Shown here: positions 11,986 to 21,686 of the stretch, one piece after another
How the letters are laid out: every line of letters begins with the position of its first letter
Numbering within the stretch: position 1 is the stretch's first letter
Origin: Ecytonucleospora hepatopenaei
Taxonomy: Eukaryota; Microsporidia; Enterocytozoonidae
Reading direction: 5' to 3'
Assembly: GCA_026692725.1 (NCBI GenBank)
Contig: JAPMUG010000004.1
Span: 1-64,000, forward strand
DNA: 64,000 bases
The notes under the pieces: generated by a model
The model's database searches: none
Told to the model about the DNA's origin: nothing
The model's input: only the letters and a program-made list of their open reading frames with translations
Position numbers and translations under genes: made by a program

Positions 11986-12195
11986 TTATTCAAACACATA
12001 AATCTTTTTTTCAAAATTTTTGTTTATCTTAATTTTTATTTTGTTTGTAAAATGTAAACTAAAACAAAGGTAAATTGGTGTAAGTATAAATTTCAAAGAG
12101 TGATAACTAATTAAAAAAGAATTTTCATGTAAATTATATAAATTAATTGTTAAAACACATTTTATTGCCAAAATATATTGTATAAAATTAAACAT
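11986..12195 (-). CDS. Possible small secreted protein, doubtful
   Basis: A 69-residue frame starting with a leader-like stretch (MFNFIQYILAIKCVLTINLY) and ending in a lysine-rich tail. It has no recognised domain and lies just beside the 93-bp inverted repeat at a rearrangement junction, so it may be a truncated gene end or chance. It is kept because the start looks like the leaders of nearby genes and no other feature covers it. Confidence 0.25.
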   Translation of the reverse strand: MFNFIQYILAIKCVLTINLYNLHENSFLISYHSLKFILTPIYLCFSLHFTNKIKIKINKNFEKKIYVFE

Positions 12196-12207
12196 TGTTA
12201 TGAGTTT

Positions 12208-12300
12208 GTTGGTATATTATGGCATCTTGATATATTTTAATACTTTTTACACCCATCATGTTTTACCTAAATAAAGTTTTAACTACACTCATATTCAACA
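12208..12300 (-). repeat. 93-bp dispersed repeat, copy B
   Basis: Reverse complement of 5248-5340 with one mismatch. It ends only a few bases before homology to the body of the 5717-6916 gene begins, so this is where an inverted piece of the gene's upstream flank was joined to a direct copy of the gene, replacing its start codon. Confidence 0.9.
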
Positions 12301-12302
12301 AA

Positions 12303-13474
12303 TTATATGTTTTTTTCTAATATTATTTATAATGCTATTATTATAAAAAAAAGAATTTGAATACAACCTTACCAATTCACATTTACATAATTGTGTAGAA
12401 CAAGAATTAAACAATACAACAGAAACAGTTTTAGATAATGATAATGAATATTTTAAAGATATGGAAGAATTATTTAAAGGTCATAACAAAGAAGTTTTTG
12501 GAAAATTATTTGTTTGGAGACTATTTTTCATAAACTGGTCTGGTCCAATGCACATGAAATATGTTATAACAATCAAAAATATTTTTAAAAAATTAGAAAA
12601 ACCTGATTTTAACAAATTTACATTATGTTCCAAAGCTTTATGTTCAACAATTTATTATTTTGTAAAAAAGGAACTTATACCATTATAAAGAAATGAATAC
12701 TCACTTAGATGTTAATGATTTTTTCCATAAAAGCACTGTTGCAAGTTTTTGGAGTACCACGCATCTTAAAGCAGATCATTTAGATTTTAAAAAATTATAC
12801 TTTAATGTTTTTATAAATTCAATTACTAATCTAATTTTAGCTGCACATAAATATCATAAATTTGCATTAGAAAATTACAAAAAGGTTGAAGAAAAATTAA
12901 AATTTAAAATGGTTGCAACTGACATAATAGTACATGTCAGTGTTGCACACATTTTACAAAGTTGTGTTTTATTTGATGAACTTAAAGAATTTTTAAACTC
13001 ATCTTTAATAAGATAAAGTTAATATTTTCTATTGATTTTAAATTATATAACAAAATGATAAGGTTTAAAAAATATTTTATACAATTAGAAAACTTTTGTA
13101 TATTGGGAGAAATGAATTTTATACAAAATAATGTTACAGATATTATTACAAATAATGAACTAGAAAAGAAATATAAAGATTGGGATGAAATAAATAAACT
13201 TAAAAACAAATATATTTTACGTGTAAAGCGTAAACAGTTTTGTGATAAATATAAGTTAAAACATATTGATTGTAGTAAACATGATATAAAAAAGTTTATG
13301 AAAGATATAAATGATGTATATAAAAATAACCTTAAAAATATAACAAAAAACAATGATGATAATAAAATATTTATAAAGGAAGAAGGTGATAAAGATATTA
13401 CTAATATAAATGACAATATATCAATAAAACAAGAAGAAGATATAGATATTGTAAAAGAAGAAATAGAATTTTAA
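12303..13474 (+). pseudogene. Broken second copy of the 399-residue secreted protein gene
   Basis: Nucleotide identity to 5760-6916 is very high throughout, but the copy cannot encode one protein. The start codon and most of the leader are missing at the inverted-repeat junction. A one-base length change near 12346-12360 shifts the frame. A short deletion near 12686 brings in a stop after LIPL. A one-base deletion near 13007 shifts the frame again. The three resulting pieces (12461-12688, 12693-13016, 13055-13474) keep the family's middle, the basic KRKQFCDKYKLK stretch and the acidic tail with IKEE, IKQE and VKEE. The lesions and high identity imply recent duplication followed by decay. Confidence 0.88.
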
Positions 13475-13571
13475 TATTTAAATAACCTTATATCACTTAA
13501 ATATACTGTGTATATTTTCATATAATAATGTTACATATTAAATCTTATTTAAATTATTATGCAATGATCAT

Positions 13572-13651
13572 TAAATGTTAATAAATAATAAGTAAATGTT
13601 AATAATTAATAAGTAAATGTTAATAATTAATGAGTAAATGTTAATAATAAA
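13572..13651. repeat. 21-bp minisatellite, 3.8 copies
   Basis: Imperfect tandem copies of TAAATGTTAATAATTAATAAG in the spacer between the pseudogene and the large surface-protein gene. Variation is limited to one or two bases per unit. Confidence 0.85.
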
Positions 13652-13723
13652 TTTACTATTAAAATAATTTTAATTATATTTTATTAACCTAATATTTCTT
13701 ATTATTTTATATTACTTATTATT

Positions 13724-16700
13724 TTATACTTTATATGCATTAACTATAATATGAGTAGTAGTAGTATTACTGTTTATACTATTAGTATTATATTTTTTAT
13801 TATTATATTTTTCCTTATAATATATTATACCTATACTTATTAATATTATTATACTTATTATATATAATATTACCTGTATATAAAATATTATCATAAATGT
13901 ACTTGTTTTTATATCTTCTACCTCATCTAATATAATTTCTTCATTTATATCATATTCTTTTATATTACTTATACTACTATCATTATGAGTAATATTGTAT
14001 TTTATATTTTTATTATTCTTTTTTATTAATTTGTTTATTTTCTTTAATTTATTGTTATTATCATATACATTATTGTAATATACATTATTATCATTATTAT
14101 CATTATTGTCATTATTATCATTATTATCATTAGTGTGTGTTATATCAGTATTATATGTATTATATGTATTAATAGTAGTATTTGTTATATTATCTAAAAA
14201 CCTTCTTATTTTATACTGTTTACTATTTATTTCTTTATTTATAATATTTTTTATTTTTACCTTACCTTCCCTTGGTATATATCTATAATACTTACTTTTT
14301 GTAAAATTATCATTTTCTATTAATAATGATATAACACTATATTTTGTATCTTTATTTTCTATTAGGTTTTCTATTAATTTTAATATATCTCTTTTACTTC
14401 TATATAATGATAATTTAATATTAAAATTATTATATCTATTATTGGTATTATATCTATTATTGGTATTATATCTATTATTAGTATTATATCTATTATTAGT
14501 ATTATATCTATTATTGGTATTAGTATATAGTTTATAACTTTTTATTATTATTTGTATTAATTCTATTAATCCCTTTGTCTTATCTTTTACCTTTTTATAA
14601 CATTCTATTTGTTTTTCTGTTATACACTCATTTATTATCTGTAATAATTTTATACTATTTTTATATCTATTATTTACAGTATAATTCCTTATTGATAAAT
14701 ATAATGTTAATAAATTACTTATACTTAAATTACTTAGTATATTCTCTTTATGTCTTTTTATTATTCTATTATGTTTTTCTATATTATCTACTTTATCCTC
14801 TATAAATATGTTACTTGTTAATATACTTATAATAGTATGTTTTATATTAGTATCAGTATTATTGATATTATATTGTTTTATATAATTTAACATTCTCTTT
14901 AATTTATTTCTGTTTATTTTTGTTATAGATAAAATCCATTTGTTTTTTATTGCTTCTGTAGTTATTGGATCAGTTATTAATTTTATTTCTTTTTTAGTTA
15001 AATTATTTAATTTATTATTTTCATTAATATCATTGGTATTAGTGTTAGTAGTATTAGTAGTATTTGTTATTGTATCATTAATATCATTAATATTAGTGGT
15101 ATTAGTAGTATTTGTAGTATTTGTTGTATTTGTTATTGTATTTTCAAATAAACTATATAAATCATAAGTAGATAACTCAGATTCCATATTACCTTTTTCT
15201 TCTAATATACTTATATTACTGTTATTTGTATTTATAATTGTATTATTATAAATATTATTGCCATTTGTTATATTATGTGTATTATTGATAATATTACTAT
15301 CTTCAGATGATATTTCCATATTTATTAAACTATCATCTGAACTTTCTATTTCTTCTCCATATGATAATCTATATAATGTATTAAGTGAAGTATCTACTGT
15401 TGTATTACTTTTCTTTTTATTTCTTAATAATACTTTTTCTTCAATTACAGTATTATCAATGTTACTAGTGGTATTTGATGTAGTTTTATTTATATCAGTA
15501 GAAAATATTGTATTTTCTATTTTATTGTTTGTTTTATTAGAATTTTTATCAAATAAATTATCAACAGGTAAAGGTGTATTGTTTGTTTCATCAAATAATT
15601 CATCAATATTTATTGATGAACTTTCTCTAAGTGAAGTACATGAATTTGAACTACACTCTTCAATTGTTATACTTGGTATTGTGTGTAAATTTTGATCTTT
15701 TAATAAATTATTATCTGAAATAATTTCTATTTCATAACTATTGTCTTTTGTTTCTAAAATATCTATACTATTATTTTCTTTTGATGTTTTTGAATTTTCA
15801 TCAGAAATATTATTTTTTAGTATTTTTAAACTTTCGTCACTACTATCTGGTAGTGCTGTATTTAATGATTTTTCATCAAAAATATTATTTGTTAATGATT
15901 TGTTGCTTTCTTCACTACTATCTGGTAGTGCTGTGTTTAATGCATGTTCATCAAGATTCATTTTTATTTCTGAACTATTTTCAGTATTAATATTTTGTTT
16001 GATATTATCATAATCATTTTCTGATAATGTCTCTGATAAATTTTTATTAATATCTAAATCTGAACTACTCTCTTTACTACTTATATTACTTGTATTACTT
16101 GTATTGGTTAAATTTGATGTATTACTTAAATTAGATAAATTACTTATATTACTTATATTACTTGTATTAGTTAAATTTGGTGTATTGGCAGTTACATCTG
16201 ATGTTTTAGTATTAGTACTGTTTGTAGCTTGTATTGGTTTTGTTTGATTATTTTCTGATATTTTGTATTTATTTAATAATGATTTGTGTAATACGAATAT
16301 ATTTTTTTGTTTTTTGCTTTTAATTCTTATGTTTTTATGCGCATAAAATTTACTTTTTCTTTTATCTTTTAAATATTTGTTTGTGTTTGTAATTTTATAT
16401 TTATTTTTACTTTTTATACTAATCTTATCATTTTCTTCTGTTGTAATGTTAGTATCACTTGATTTTTCTTTTTCCTTTTCTTTTTCCTTTACTTTTTCTT
16501 TTTCCTTTTCTTTTACTTTTTCCTTTACTTTTACTTTTTCTTTTTCTTTACAAGATGAATTTCCGCTAGGTAAATCTTTGTCTCCATTTAATGAATCTTT
16601 TTCTTCATATTGTAAATTTTTATTTTCTTGTATTTCTTCTTCTATACATGCAGTATCATTACCACCTGAAGTACCTTTTTCTTCTTTATTTTGTGTAACA

Positions 16701-17617
16701 CCTTTTAAGCTTAGTTTTTTAAGTGATGGTAATACTAAAGGTATTTTTGATTTTATAGATTTCTTTTTTATACCATCTTCATTTACATTTTTTTGTTCAA
16801 ATGGTTTTGGTATAATTTTAACTGCATGTTGTTTTTGAAAACCATAAGTACTCCTTCTTGGTATAACATTACTTGAATAACTAAAATCTGTTAATGTACC
16901 TGTTAGTGTACCTGTTAATGTATTTGTTTGTGTATTTGTTAGTTTATTGTATTTTGTGCTTGTTGCACCTTTTGTTTTTTCTGGTCTAGTAATAGGTTTT
17001 GTAAAATCATAATGATGTAAAAACATATATGTTTCATATGATATGGTATCTTTAATTATTACATGTATTTTAACATGACTTGTTTTTGTTCCTTTATTTC
17101 TATTTGTTCTAATAAAACAACTTTCTATAATTTCTTCAATTTTGAATTCTCTCTTTAATTTATCCTTATTTTCTGTATTAAAATCTATAAGACTTGTATG
17201 TGTATGAATTACTTTGTGATAGTCATAAAATATTAATATGTCTAATGAATAATCATTCATAAACATTACTGTATACTTGTTATTAGGATCTGCGTGTAAA
17301 TTATGTCTATTTATTTCTGAAAATGGAATAATCAATGGTGAACTGGGTGTAAAAGGTAAAAAACTATGTGAAAATAAACCATTTGCTTTTAATGAGTTCA
17401 TTTTTGATATTAAATTGGTAGTTTCTTGACTGCTACATAACTTTGTATTTAGTGATAGTGGCTTACGTGTTGTACTTAAATGTTTAAATGATAAACTGAC
17501 ATTTTGAATACTATTTGATATTTCATAACCATCATTTGTGGGTGTAACATTTATAGTTAAACAATAAATTATTTTTGTAAATTGTGTTATTAAAAATAAA
17601 ATTAATTTGTTGTTCAT
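13724..17617 (-). CDS. Large repeat-rich predicted type I membrane (surface) protein
   Basis: A 1297-residue protein of no recognised family. It has an N-terminal signal peptide (MNNKLILFLITQFTKIIYC) and a single C-terminal membrane span at about residues 1241-1268 followed by a short, basic, Asn/Thr-rich tail. The first 220 residues look globular. The rest is low complexity: a KEK/VKEK charged block near residues 360-390, Asn/Thr/Ser tracts (NTSNLTNTSN), two copies of an NTALPDSSxES block near 555-600, a TNTT run, five NTNNRY units near 1032-1063, and a DNN run. Many N-x-S/T sequons are present. The layout suggests a variable spore or plasma-membrane surface protein. It is the last gene of the subtelomeric zone. 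Confidence 0.8.
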   Translation of the reverse strand: MNNKLILFLITQFTKIIYCLTINVTPTNDGYEISNSIQNVSLSFKHLSTTRKPLSLNTKLCSSQETTNLISKMNSLKANGLFSHSFLPFTPSSPLIIPFSEINRHNLHADPNNKYTVMFMNDYSLDILIFYDYHKVIHTHTSLIDFNTENKDKLKREFKIEEIIESCFIRTNRNKGTKTSHVKIHVIIKDTISYETYMFLHHYDFTKPITRPEKTKGATSTKYNKLTNTQTNTLTGTLTGTLTDFSYSSNVIPRRSTYGFQKQHAVKIIPKPFEQKNVNEDGIKKKSIKSKIPLVLPSLKKLSLKGVTQNKEEKGTSGGNDTACIEEEIQENKNLQYEEKDSLNGDKDLPSGNSSCKEKEKVKVKEKVKEKEKEKVKEKEKEKEKSSDTNITTEENDKISIKSKNKYKITNTNKYLKDKRKSKFYAHKNIRIKSKKQKNIFVLHKSLLNKYKISENNQTKPIQATNSTNTKTSDVTANTPNLTNTSNISNISNLSNLSNTSNLTNTSNTSNISSKESSSDLDINKNLSETLSENDYDNIKQNINTENSSEIKMNLDEHALNTALPDSSEESNKSLTNNIFDEKSLNTALPDSSDESLKILKNNISDENSKTSKENNSIDILETKDNSYEIEIISDNNLLKDQNLHTIPSITIEECSSNSCTSLRESSSINIDELFDETNNTPLPVDNLFDKNSNKTNNKIENTIFSTDINKTTSNTTSNIDNTVIEEKVLLRNKKKSNTTVDTSLNTLYRLSYGEEIESSDDSLINMEISSEDSNIINNTHNITNGNNIYNNTIINTNNSNISILEEKGNMESELSTYDLYSLFENTITNTTNTTNTTNTTNINDINDTITNTTNTTNTNTNDINENNKLNNLTKKEIKLITDPITTEAIKNKWILSITKINRNKLKRMLNYIKQYNINNTDTNIKHTIISILTSNIFIEDKVDNIEKHNRIIKRHKENILSNLSISNLLTLYLSIRNYTVNNRYKNSIKLLQIINECITEKQIECYKKVKDKTKGLIELIQIIIKSYKLYTNTNNRYNTNNRYNTNNRYNTNNRYNTNNRYNNFNIKLSLYRSKRDILKLIENLIENKDTKYSVISLLIENDNFTKSKYYRYIPREGKVKIKNIINKEINSKQYKIRRFLDNITNTTINTYNTYNTDITHTNDNNDNNDNNDNNDNNVYYNNVYDNNNKLKKINKLIKKNNKNIKYNITHNDSSISNIKEYDINEEIILDEVEDIKTSTFMIIFYIQVILYIISIIILISIGIIYYKEKYNNKKYNTNSINSNTTTTHIIVNAYKV

Positions 17618-18128
17618 TTTTAGATATTTTAGTATTATGAATATAGTATACTATGTTATGTTATTGTTAATTATATTTCTATTATATAAATAAATAGTAA
17701 ATACTTAAAAATATAAGAATATAAGAATATTAAAATTTTAAATTTTAAATTGTGTAAGGGGTTATAAATTAATAAACGTTTTTTAAGGTGTAAAAATATT
17801 TTTTATTTTTTTATATTTTTACAATTGATTATATAATAAGTTAATTTACTATTATTTTATATACGATCACATATTTTAAATAATCAAAATATTGCATTTT
17901 ATTTTTAAAATTACTAAAATTTAAAATTTTACCCTTTATAAAATAAATATACATAAATAATATATAAATATACATAAACAATATATAAATATACATAAAT
18001 ATTTTATATTTTAACTATAATCAATATATTATAGTTTAGTACAATTATTTTTAATATAGACAATTTATTCTATTATAAGTTTATTTAAAAGTAATCAACA
18101 TATTTTTTAAAAAATTATTTTATTTAAA
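17618..18128. other. Boundary spacer with short AT repeat
   Basis: About 510 bp separating the subtelomeric genes from the core genes, between divergent start codons. Positions 17945-18005 carry about 2.5 copies of a unit of roughly 24 bp built on AAATATACATAAA. No RNA gene is visible. Confidence 0.6.
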
Positions 18129-19553
18129 ATGAACTATGTTGAATTAAGCATTGCTATAAAAAAGGAACCAAATACGTATAAAAAAGAATTTTTAAAACAA
18201 CATGATTATCTAATGAGTATATTGATGTTAACTAGGCCTAATCTTATTGAACTAAAAAACGTATTTATTTTTATATTGAGAAATATCATACGATATTCTA
18301 ATGAAGAAATAGAAAATTTTTTGTATACTGATTTATACATAAGATATTTAAAAGTAAATGACATTTATGAGAAATATGGTGAAATTAAAAAATATAATTT
18401 CTACAGTGTTATTTTAACTACATTAAGTCTATTACAAAACAAGGAAAAAATTCCCATTTTAAATGAATTGATTTTGGTTGCAAAATGCAAAATTATTAGC
18501 AAAACTGACCTGTTTAACATTTATTTAACAAATGGATACAACTGTGAAAAACTTGAAGAATTTTTGTGTGAAGAAATAGATGCAATTTTAAAGGAATTCT
18601 ATTTAAAACAAAATTACATGGAAAAAACAAAAAGAATTGCATTTTTTTATATTTTAAAATACATCAGTAAATACAACACCAATGACAAGTTTAATGATAT
18701 TTTGCTGGATGTAATAAAAAATAGAGAAAATATCAAGTTACACAAATATGCAATTTATTTTTTTAATGATCAGCTAGACATTGGCATAAAAAGCTATGAT
18801 AATATTTTTGGTAAGAATTTAAATTTTAAAAATAGATTTATAAGCTTAATACATGATACTTTATTAGAAAGTTCATTTGATAATGAAGAATATTCTATTT
18901 TATTAGACATTTTTATAAAAATATCTGATACAGGTAGCATTGAAATAATTAAGCAACTTGTAAATCATTCTGATGTCAACAAACATATCCAGAGATTATA
19001 CAAACTTATACTTAAATGCAAGACTAAAAGTGATAAATTAAAGGTTATAAATATTGTTTTTGATGATATGATAAATTATAGAGAAGATGAGGTTACTGCC
19101 CAGGGCATAAACTTACTAAGAGAAATGTATAGGAATGAAGAGAATGAAAATATAACTAACAAAATAAAATCAATTGTAGAATTATATAAACAGTCAAATA
19201 ATAAAACACTTGTTTTTGCATATAAGTCATTTATAAATGTTGTTAAAAAGAAAAACGAAAAAAATATAAACAAGCAAAATATAAATCATCAAAGTGGTGA
19301 AATAGATGAAATAGATGAAAATGAGAGTATAGATATTGTATCTACTAGTACCAGTTGTGATGATGTTAATATGTTTGTTGTTAAAAAAACACCAACAAAA
19401 GAAGAAAAAGAAGCAAAGAGACTTGAAGGAAGGAAAAGAATAAAAGAAAACAAATTTTCAAAAAATAAAAAACGTGTGCCTGGTAAAAAAGGCAAGAAAA
19501 AGAGTCAATCTAAAAAGAAGTTATTTTCATATAGGCAAAGAAAAAAGCAGTAA
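18129..19553 (+). CDS. SDA1: SDA1 family 60S ribosome biogenesis factor
   Basis: A 474-residue SDA1 homologue, shorter than the yeast protein (over 700 residues). Helical repeats fill the first two thirds. The family hallmark EVTAQGINLLREMY lies at about residues 320-333 and is followed by the conserved segment ending LVFAYKSFINVVKK. An acidic stretch (DEIDENESIDIV) leads into a very basic tail (KRVPGKKGKKKSQSKKK, then LFSYRQRKKQ) like the C-terminus of SDA1. In yeast the protein acts in nuclear maturation and export of pre-60S particles. It is the first gene of the core block and lies next to two other ribosome-related genes (RPS28, NOB1). Confidence 0.85.
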   Translation: MNYVELSIAIKKEPNTYKKEFLKQHDYLMSILMLTRPNLIELKNVFIFILRNIIRYSNEEIENFLYTDLYIRYLKVNDIYEKYGEIKKYNFYSVILTTLSLLQNKEKIPILNELILVAKCKIISKTDLFNIYLTNGYNCEKLEEFLCEEIDAILKEFYLKQNYMEKTKRIAFFYILKYISKYNTNDKFNDILLDVIKNRENIKLHKYAIYFFNDQLDIGIKSYDNIFGKNLNFKNRFISLIHDTLLESSFDNEEYSILLDIFIKISDTGSIEIIKQLVNHSDVNKHIQRLYKLILKCKTKSDKLKVINIVFDDMINYREDEVTAQGINLLREMYRNEENENITNKIKSIVELYKQSNNKTLVFAYKSFINVVKKKNEKNINKQNINHQSGEIDEIDENESIDIVSTSTSCDDVNMFVVKKTPTKEEKEAKRLEGRKRIKENKFSKNKKRVPGKKGKKKSQSKKKLFSYRQRKKQ

Positions 19554-19789
19554 ATTATTTTTTGAAATTTTTACCCATCTTATTTTTAGTAGTTTATTTA
19601 TTACATAATTTATTTAATATAGTTTATTTACTACTTTATTTATTTAATATAGTTTATTTAATACATAATTTATTTTATAATTATCAATTAATATTTACTA
19701 TTTAATACTTACTAGTTATTAGTTATTAGTTTATATTTATTTTAAATTTACTAAATTTTATAAAGATATAAAACCAAGATATTATTTGA

Positions 19790-20050
19790 ATGTGTGCAAA
19801 GAAAATTGAAAAGAAAAATAAAAATACTGAAAACGTAGAAGATGACAATAAAACAGGAGAAGAGGAAACTTTTCTTGCTGAAGTAATTAACGTGTATAAT
19901 GTTGTTGGTTCTGGTGGTTCTGTTAAACACTGTAAGGTAGAAATAAAAAAGACTAAAAGAATGTTAATACGTTCAATATATGGGCCAGTAAGAGTTGGTG
20001 ATTTATTGCAATTGAGAGATTGTGTTCGTGAGTCTAGAAAATTAAGATAA
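19790..20050 (+). CDS. RPS28: 40S ribosomal protein S28 (eS28)
   Basis: An 86-residue protein. The last 55 residues match eS28: the motif VVGSGGSVKHCKVEI, then RSIYGPVRVGDLLQLRDCVR and the invariant basic end ESRKLR. The first 28 residues form a charged extension (KKIEKKNKNTENVEDDNKTG) longer than the few residues usual in other eukaryotes. It sits on the small-subunit head near the mRNA exit. Convergent with the NOB1 gene across a 31-bp repeat. Confidence 0.95.
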   Translation: MCAKKIEKKNKNTENVEDDNKTGEEETFLAEVINVYNVVGSGGSVKHCKVEIKKTKRMLIRSIYGPVRVGDLLQLRDCVRESRKLR

Positions 20051-20080
20051 ATTAAAATTTTATTATATAATTTACTATTT

Positions 20081-20173
20081 ATTAAATTATTATAAATTAT
20101 TTGTTTTTTATATTAAATTATTATAAATTATTTGTTTTTTATATTAAATTATTATAAATTATTTGTTTTTTAT
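20081..20173. repeat. 31-bp tandem repeat, 3 copies, in a convergent spacer
   Basis: Three identical 31-bp units built on ATTATAAATTATTTGTTTT fill nearly the entire space between the RPS28 and NOB1 stop codons. They may serve as a shared bidirectional 3'-end region; this is inferred only from position. Confidence 0.9.
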
Positions 20174-20174
20174 A

Positions 20175-20855
20175 TTAAATTATATGATTTTTGTTTTTAA
20201 TATATCTTTGATACCTTACATACTTTTTATATTCAGGTATATCTTCACAAACAATATTTAATCCTTTTTTGTCTTTTATTATTTTTTCTTTATAATTATA
20301 CCCCTTCTTTAAACACATAATTTCTTTACCATCCTCTTTTATAAATGCCACTCTTGTCACTGTTTTATGACCACACAATTTACAAAAATCTACTTTCTCA
20401 TTAAACACACTAAAACATGCAAAACAACGATACTTAAAATATTTCTCTGAAATCGTAAATTCACCCATTCCTAAGTCTTTGATTATTGACTGCATTCCTA
20501 TATCATATGTTAGTAAAGTTATTTTGGTATTTGAAATATTGTTTTTATAATTGGTGTCTGAAATCCACTGTCCGTGTATTTCATTGTATAATTCATAAGT
20601 AAGTGCGATTAAAGATATATCACACTCACTTAAATTATTGTTTGTTTTCTTTATAAATTCTTTTATGTTTTTTATGCTTTCTATTGATGGATTTCTAACA
20701 ACTATGTTAAAGTATCTTTCATTAAAAAACATTTTTGTTTGATCATCTTTTATCTCTTCAATCACATTTTCTGTGGTGTAAAGCATAACATTATCACGGA
20801 AATCAACAATTTCTTTTTTTATAAAAATACCAGAATCTAAAATTTTTATTTCCAT
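20175..20855 (-). CDS. NOB1: NOB1 endonuclease (20S pre-rRNA 3'-end cleavage)
   Basis: A 226-residue NOB1 homologue. An N-terminal PIN domain begins IKILDSGIFIK with a catalytic-type Asp at residue 7, and SECDISLIALTYEL carries the second acidic cluster. A zinc ribbon follows with Cys144, Cys147, Cys158 and Cys161 in YRCFACF and DFCKLCGH. NOB1 cuts the pre-18S rRNA at site D in late cytoplasmic 40S maturation. It is about half the yeast length, with linkers and C-terminal extension lost, as is usual in this phylum. Confidence 0.92.
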   Translation of the reverse strand: MEIKILDSGIFIKKEIVDFRDNVMLYTTENVIEEIKDDQTKMFFNERYFNIVVRNPSIESIKNIKEFIKKTNNNLSECDISLIALTYELYNEIHGQWISDTNYKNNISNTKITLLTYDIGMQSIIKDLGMGEFTISEKYFKYRCFACFSVFNEKVDFCKLCGHKTVTRVAFIKEDGKEIMCLKKGYNYKEKIIKDKKGLNIVCEDIPEYKKYVRYQRYIKNKNHII

Positions 20856-20942
20856 GGATTACTAAATTTATTATTTTTTGTATATTAATTAGTAAAATTG
20901 TGTTTTGACAATATTTAGTGTTAACATCTTTTTAGTAACTAT

Positions 20943-20992
20943 CTAAATGTATTTGACTAAACTAAATGTATTTGAACTAAACTAAATGTATT
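20943..20992. repeat. About 20-bp tandem repeat upstream of NOB1 and H2A
   Basis: Two and a half copies of TAAATGTATTTGAACTAAAC lie between divergent NOB1 and histone H2A. The repeat includes the telomere-like string ACTAAACTAAA but is too short to be called an interstitial telomere. Confidence 0.75.
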
Positions 20993-21142
20993 TAATAAAA
21001 AACAACAAATAAGAAGATTTTCCCTCCTAAAAGTAATTTTTAAAAAGTCCAATAATTCACCCCTACATTTCTATTTAAACAAGTTTATTACAGATAATTA
21101 TAATAAAACTAAGTATATTACAAAAATATTATATAAATTACA

Positions 21143-21496
21143 ATGTCAGGCAAAAGTGGAAAGAAAGATATTAAAAAGGGAAGCAGCGGGGAAAAATCCT
21201 CAATGTTTTTTAAACTTGGTCAGGTCAAAAGACTTATGAAAACACACACTCACATGAGAATTTCAAAAGACTCACAGGTCAGTGCTTCTGCTGCACTTGC
21301 ATACATTATTTTGGAGTTGTTGGACGGTGGTAAGGTTATGGCTGCAGAAGATGGAAACAAAAAGAAAATTTCACCAAAACACCTCAATGCAGCAATAAAC
21401 GCAGACGCAGAACTTTCAAATTTGCTTAAGAATTACGTCATTCAGTCAGGTGGATGCAGAAACTTTACATTACCGGAAGTTACAAGAAAAAATTAA
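21143..21496 (+). CDS. Histone H2A, divergent
   Basis: A 117-residue H2A. The histone fold spans about residues 22-100: FFKLGQVKRLMK corresponds to the FPVGRVHRLLR region, YIILELLDGGKV to the alpha-2 helix, KKKISPKHLNAAI to IIPRHLQLAI and NADAELSNLL to the C-terminal acidic region. Of the acidic-patch residues, those matching Glu61 and Glu91 of standard H2A are replaced (Ile and Ala), while those matching Glu64, Asp90 and Glu92 are kept. No SQ-type H2AX tail is seen. The AT-biased spacer upstream contains CACCCC about 85 bp before the start. H2B lies separately at 45107-45505. Confidence 0.92.
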   Translation: MSGKSGKKDIKKGSSGEKSSMFFKLGQVKRLMKTHTHMRISKDSQVSASAALAYIILELLDGGKVMAAEDGNKKKISPKHLNAAINADAELSNLLKNYVIQSGGCRNFTLPEVTRKN

Positions 21497-21686
21497 ATTG
21501 TTAGGTTTATTTTTCTCCTTTTATTAGTGTTTAGTTTAAAATAATTTATATTCTCCTATTTATTTGTTATTACTTATTGTAAAATTATAAACTATTATTA
21601 TAAAATATTATTATAATATATTAAAGTAAATTATCTTTATTGTGATAATATTAAATTTAAAAATAAACTAAATTGCTTATATTGTA

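Noticed and set aside
14106..16838. Several plus-strand frames of 60-153 codons
   Set aside because: All lie antisense to the large surface-protein gene and consist of Leu/Ser/Phe/Val-rich shadow sequence.
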